A stretch of DNA of 64,000 nt from Brevibacterium antiquum (GTDB lineage: Bacteria; Actinomycetota; Actinomycetes; Actinomycetales; Brevibacteriaceae). Below the pieces are notes generated by a model that was not told the DNA's origin, made no database searches, and saw nothing but the letters and a program-made list of their open reading frames with translations. Positions 60,652 to 64,000 of the stretch are shown in pieces. The translations under genes were made by a program, and so were the position numbers. How positions within the stretch are numbered: the first letter of the stretch is position 1; every line of letters begins with the position of its first letter. The stretch lies in NCBI RefSeq assembly GCF_016107655.1, contig NZ_JABASX010000002.1, forward strand, positions 372,001-436,000, written 5' to 3'.

Positions 60652-61640
60652 ACCTTCACGTCCTCCTCGTTCGACTCTGCTTCCGGCCGTTCATGCTCCG
60701 GCCGTTCATGCTCTGGCTGTTCGTGCTCCGCGACCTCGTCAGTGGCCGACGCTTCGTCGGCTTCCACCGCTGCGTCGGTGTCTGGCGTCTCTTCGGTATC
60801 TGACTCTGCCTCGTCACCGTCGCCGTGTGCGGCCGCGGAGTCGGGGCTGAAGCGGTAGCCGACGTAGCGGACGGTGTGGATGGCGTTCTCGAAGTCTTTG
60901 CCGAGTTTCGCACGCACGCGGCGGACATGCACATCGACGGTGCGGGTCCCTCCGAAGTAGTCATCGCCCCACACCGCGAGCAGGATCTCGTCGCGGGTGA
61001 AGACTCGTTCGGGGTGCATCGCGAAGAACTTCAGCAGGGCGAATTCGCGGTAGGTCAGATCGAGGCTGCGCTCGCCCAGGTGTGCGGTGAACGCGGTCTC
61101 GTCGATGCGCAGAGCGCCGCTGACGACGATCATGGGCTCGCCCTCGCTCGTCCAAGGGCCGCTGGTGTTCCAGGACGGGCGATCTGGCCGCGATCCTCCG
61201 GTGGTGGCTGTCGAGTCGGTTGCACTCACGCCGGCCCCGCCTCCCCACGAGGCGGCACCGTGCGAGGCCAGCGCCCGGTGGTGATCACGTGCCAGACGCA
61301 GGCGGGCCTCCACCTCGGCGGGGCCGGCAGTGGTGAGGACGATGTCGGACACGTTCCATTTCGCCGAGGCGGTGGCCAGTCCGCCTTCGCTGAGCACGAC
61401 GATGATCGGAGCTGCGATGCGCGTCTGCGCCACCGCCTCGGCGATAGCAGGTGCCAAGGACAGGTCCAGGCAGGCGTCGGCGACGACGATGTCGGCAGTG
61501 AGCGAGTTGGAGTCTGCCCGGCTCAGATGATCGAGGCTGAGGCGTTCGATCTGGTGGCCGAGATACTGCAGGGACTCTGGGGCGACGGGGGAGTCGAGGC
61601 GGGGTGCAGGGCAGATGTGCAGGATTCGCATGTGCTCCAT
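60648..61640 (-). CDS. winged-helix response regulator of GlnR-like type
   Basis: A 330-residue protein. The receiver-like N terminus (about 1-120) lacks the usual DD pair, opening RILHICPAPRLDSP. VVADACLD may hold the equivalent of the phospho-site Asp, as in GlnR-like regulators that work without phosphorylation. After a Ser/Thr/Gly-rich linker comes a winged helix: LDLTYREFALLKFFAMHPER, TRDEILLAVWGDDYFGGTRT, TVDVHVRRVRAKLG, TVRYVGYRF. The acidic C-terminal tail has EHERP repeats. It heads the operon with mshD, ppk and mutT1. ATG 61631 is an alternative start. Confidence 0.88.
   Translation of the reverse strand: MEHMRILHICPAPRLDSPVAPESLQYLGHQIERLSLDHLSRADSNSLTADIVVADACLDLSLAPAIAEAVAQTRIAAPIIVVLSEGGLATASAKWNVSDIVLTTAGPAEVEARLRLARDHHRALASHGAASWGGGAGVSATDSTATTGGSRPDRPSWNTSGPWTSEGEPMIVVSGALRIDETAFTAHLGERSLDLTYREFALLKFFAMHPERVFTRDEILLAVWGDDYFGGTRTVDVHVRRVRAKLGKDFENAIHTVRYVGYRFSPDSAAAHGDGDEAESDTEETPDTDAAVEADEASATDEVAEHEQPEHERPEHERPEAESNEEDVKV
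60683..60727 (-). repeat. 15-bp tandem repeat in regulator tail
   Basis: CCGGCCGTTCATGCT (plus strand) occurs at 60683-60697 and 60698-60712, with a diverged third copy to 60727. It codes for the EHERP/EHEQP repeats of the acidic tail. Confidence 0.8.
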
Positions 61641-61736
61641 CCACCTCCTCGGACTCGGCTCGGCCGCTGAAGTAGCAGCCTGGGAAAAGTATACCGAGGG
61701 TGCCCGGCTGTGCTTCTCCGATACCTAGGGGAGGGC

Positions 61737-61786
61737 AACAGGTCACAGGGGATGGGTCAACGGGTGACAGGAGAGAACGGGTCACA
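61737..61786. promoter_or_regulatory. three AACRGGTSACA elements upstream of the regulator gene
   Basis: AACAGGTCACA (61737-61747), AACGGGTGACA (61759-61769) and AACGGGTCACA (61776-61786) lie 97-146 bp before the regulator start. They are in the same orientation, with steps of 22 and 17 bp. A TATACT-like -10 on the minus strand is at about 61688-61693. The elements could bind the regulator itself. Confidence 0.5.
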
Positions 61787-61806
61787 CGAGAAGTGAGGGA
61801 TGCCGG

Positions 61807-62622
61807 TCATGCGCTCGGCTTGCGTCCTGTCGTGTACGTCAGCGAGAAGAAGCGCGCACGGAACTCGGGGTCGGTGAGCATGGTGCGGTAGCGGTCCAGG
61901 TCTTCTCGACGGAGGCCGGTGGCGAGGAGCCCTTCCTCATTCTGCAGGCTGAGGTTCAGATGGTAGCTCGTCCAGGGTCCACCGCCGCGGGCGAGGGGAA
62001 CGAGGTGCTGCGCGGCGACATCCGCGAGCCCGGCTCCGAACATCTCGACCTCGGTCCGGTCGGCCCAGCCGTAGTCGCAGTCGACTTCCGGGCCGAACCG
62101 CTGATACGCCGCGTGGTTGTATCTCCGCCACACCGCGTGGTCGGATTCCTCCGGTGCCACGAGCAGTTCTGCGGCGACACCGACATCTGCGATGACGAGC
62201 CATCCTCCGGGAGCCAGCTGCTCGACGAGCTGGGCGAAGACCCGTCTCCGGGCAGGCAGGTGGGCGAGGACCAGGCGCGCATGGATGAGGTCGTACGGCC
62301 CGATGGGGACGCCGTTGTGGACATCGTGATGGACGACATCGACATCCGGCGATGCAACCAGGTTCGTCACGTCCTTGTCGACAGCCAGGACGCTGCCACC
62401 GAAGTCTGCTGCCATCATCTCGGCGATGGAGCCGTTTCCGGCTCCGACCTCAAGATACCTTGCGTTCTCCTTCGGCTGAAGCGACCTCAGCACTGTACGC
62501 GTCGTCGGGTCGAGGAGTGCGGATAGAAGGGTGAGCTGCTGTGTGCCCAGATCGGCTCCAATTCCGCAGCTGAGGTCGTATTCGTCGGCGGTGCAGCTGC
62601 CTGTTGTCAGCACATTGGCCAT
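61807..62622 (-). CDS. class I SAM-dependent methyltransferase
   Basis: About 271 residues from ATG 62622 (GGAGA site); the upstream frame to 62772 has no coding character. The SAM motif is YLEVGAGNGSIAEMMA with acidic VLAVDKDVTNL, followed by DLIHARLVLAHLPARRRVFA and LAPGGWLVIADVG. The overall pattern matches small-molecule methyltransferases, including those of natural product pathways, but no other pathway gene is adjacent. It lies upstream of the regulator-mshD operon on the same strand. Confidence 0.85.
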   Translation of the reverse strand: MANVLTTGSCTADEYDLSCGIGADLGTQQLTLLSALLDPTTRTVLRSLQPKENARYLEVGAGNGSIAEMMAADFGGSVLAVDKDVTNLVASPDVDVVHHDVHNGVPIGPYDLIHARLVLAHLPARRRVFAQLVEQLAPGGWLVIADVGVAAELLVAPEESDHAVWRRYNHAAYQRFGPEVDCDYGWADRTEVEMFGAGLADVAAQHLVPLARGGGPWTSYHLNLSLQNEEGLLATGLRREDLDRYRTMLTDPEFRARFFSLTYTTGRKPSA

Positions 62623-62809
62623 GAGATTCTCCATCAGAAGTGAGCAGGTTCGCATCAGCGTAGGTCGCTGCGTCAGGAGTGAACAGGGTCGGCCGTGACT
62701 CAGCAGATGCCCGCAACGACAGACGATGAGCGGTGTCGGTGACGTCGGCGGGGATCGCCGACACTGGCCCAAATCGCGTCGCCTCGGCCGAATAAGGCAC
62801 GATAGTGCT

Positions 62810-63613
62810 GTGATCAGATGGATTCGAGTAGTTGTCGCGCTGGCCTTGGCGTTGGCCCTCAGTGCCTCCGTGTACTGGGGCTACACCTTGTTCCTGCTGG
62901 CGACCGGGCTCATCGTCTTCGGCGTCGCCTACGGCTGGCCGCGACTGACAGACTCACCGCAGCCTCGCGCGACGTCGATCATGCTCGGCCTCTTCGGCGT
63001 GGCCGGACTGCTCGCGGCGTTCCGCGACGACGCAGCACCCTATCTTGACTGGCTTCCGGTCCTGGCGGGTCTCGGTCTGCTCTGGACCTTCGTGCAGAAT
63101 CTCACCCGCGGAATGGGTGCCTCTGATGCCGTTGCCAACGTCTCAGCCCAAGTTGCGGGCGTAGTCATCGTCCTGTCCGCGAGCACCTGGGTCGCGGCGA
63201 TCACCGTGCCCGGCGACAAGGAAGCCATCGTCGTCGGTCTCGTGTCGCTCATCGTCGCCGGTTGCATGACAGCCCTGCCCTGGCCTGCGATCTACACGTC
63301 TCCGCTGGCGATTGCGATGCCGGTCGCGGTCGCCGGGATCCTCTCGGTCCTCATCTTCAAGGACGCCATCAGCGTTCCTGTCTCGCTCGTCCTCGGCGGC
63401 ATCATGGGGCTGTTGGTCGCCGGCGTCGACCGCATGCTCGGACTCATCGCCTATAGCCAGTACCAGGCTGTGAGCCTTGAACTCTCCCAGAACATCGAGT
63501 TGAAGAAGAACGTGGAGAAGGCCCGCAGCTTCGCCGTTCAGCTCGCGCTCGGGGCCGCACCCATCGCCCTCGGCGGTGTCGTCGTCTATTCCCTGGAGCG
63601 CATCGCCTTCTGA
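62810..63613 (+). CDS. polytopic membrane protein, permease-like
   Basis: About 267 residues starting at GTG 62810, without a clear ribosome site. Seven or eight hydrophobic helices are seen, beginning IRVVVALALALALSASVYWG. A cytoplasmic stretch ELSQNIELKKNVEKARSFAV precedes the last helix. I do not recognise the domain. Similar proteins lie next to FABP/nitrobindin genes in some actinobacteria, as here, but no joint function is known. Confidence 0.72.
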   Translation: MIRWIRVVVALALALALSASVYWGYTLFLLATGLIVFGVAYGWPRLTDSPQPRATSIMLGLFGVAGLLAAFRDDAAPYLDWLPVLAGLGLLWTFVQNLTRGMGASDAVANVSAQVAGVVIVLSASTWVAAITVPGDKEAIVVGLVSLIVAGCMTALPWPAIYTSPLAIAMPVAVAGILSVLIFKDAISVPVSLVLGGIMGLLVAGVDRMLGLIAYSQYQAVSLELSQNIELKKNVEKARSFAVQLALGAAPIALGGVVVYSLERIAF

Positions 63614-63741
63614 CCTCGGCTGTGAGGTCCGACACGGTGAGCGCGACTCCGCGTTGAGACCGTGCTCAGGTTCGTGCTGAAGCCGTGCGCAGAGCACGGA
63701 CTGAGTGCGCATACCGCAGATGGGAAATGTAGACTGGGAGC

Positions 63742-63858
63742 ATGGATAACCTTGTCGCTCTCGAAATCGTCTTCTCCAGTCTCGTCGGCATTGCCGCTCT
63801 CGGCGCCCTGGGCGTCGGAGTCAAGGTCGTCACGGCTCTGTTCAAAGACAATCGCTGA
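63742..63858 (+). CDS. 38-residue membrane microprotein
   Basis: A short frame starting at ATG 63742, encoding one hydrophobic helix: MDNLVALEIVFSSLVGIAAL followed by a Gly/Val-rich end and KDNR. A TAGACT box ends 6 nt before the ATG, and GGGAG is too close to act as a normal ribosome site, so the mRNA is probably leaderless. It ends 5 nt before the nitrobindin-like gene and may be translated with it. Function is unknown. Confidence 0.6.
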   Translation: MDNLVALEIVFSSLVGIAALGALGVGVKVVTALFKDNR

Positions 63859-63863
63859 ACTCA

Positions 63864-64000
63864 ATGATCGAACTTGATGCCTCGGTTCACCCTGAGCTCG
63901 TTCCCCTGTCCTGGCTGATCGGTTCGTGGGAAGGCGTCGGAGTCGTCGGCTACGCGGACACCCCTGAGAAGCAGTTCGGCCAGCGCGTCGACTTCGTCGC
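63864..64000 (+). CDS. FABP/nitrobindin-like heme-binding domain protein, N-terminal part
   Basis: Only the first 45 residues are in the window, and the gene runs off the right edge. The opening ELVPLSWLIGSWEGVGVVGY contains the GxWxGxG motif of the nitrobindin (THAP4-like, DUF1794) beta-barrel family common in actinobacteria. Those proteins bind heme or fatty-acid-like ligands. The ATG is 5 nt after the stop of the microprotein, so the two are probably co-transcribed. Confidence 0.85.
   Translation, partial: MIELDASVHPELVPLSWLIGSWEGVGVVGYADTPEKQFGQRVDFV

Overview
The window is high-GC DNA packed with genes on both strands. It uses many GTG/TTG starts and 4-nt start/stop overlaps, and it carries a mycothiol synthase gene (mshD). 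Together these point to an actinomycete. The layout (winged-helix regulator-mshD-ppk-MutT1, and a nitrobindin-like FABP gene at the right edge) suggests a Micrococcales member, possibly Brevibacterium; the genus is an inference. I see no phage genes, insertion sequence, integrase, rRNA or CRISPR array. One tRNA (Lys, TTT) lies at 40791-40863.

Layout. 1-10.5 kb: end of an MMPL exporter gene, a NarL-type two-component pair, chrA, a serine hydrolase, an AhpD-like protein, a GlxA-type regulator, a divergent SDR/MarR pair and an orphan gap gene. 10.6-17.4 kb: a quinate/shikimate catabolic block (3-dehydroshikimate dehydratase fusion, MHS transporter, IclR regulator, type II dehydroquinase, shikimate/quinate dehydrogenase) and a DedA-like protein. 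17.5-28.1 kb: an acidic-tailed membrane protein and an OmpR-type two-component system, then six translationally coupled genes (three glycosyltransferases, a fused ABC exporter, two APH-fold kinase-like proteins). This is the best candidate for an undescribed system. 28.1-34.9 kb: an aldo/keto reductase and a GntR-controlled cell-wall amino-sugar recycling operon (anmK, Na+ symporter, murQ, amino-sugar kinase). 34.9-42.7 kb: a GNAT gene with a disrupted 5' end, a membrane GT2, an FAD monooxygenase, an unusual PH-domain/MarR fusion, small membrane proteins and tRNA-Lys. 42.7-55.4 kb: two phosphate loci (DUF47-pit and pstSCAB), each with a PHO-box-like repeat, surrounding a NarL-type two-component system with a membrane protein downstream and a PadR-UbiB pair. 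55.7-64 kb: two methyltransferases, the regulator-mshD-ppk-mutT1 operon, membrane proteins and the start of a nitrobindin-like gene.

Phosphate handling (pst, pit, ppk), envelope turnover and glycan export dominate. Several promoters carry clear repeats or palindromes that fit the adjacent regulator. A TAGAAT/TAGACT-like box lies only 6-11 nt before several ATG codons, which suggests leaderless transcripts.
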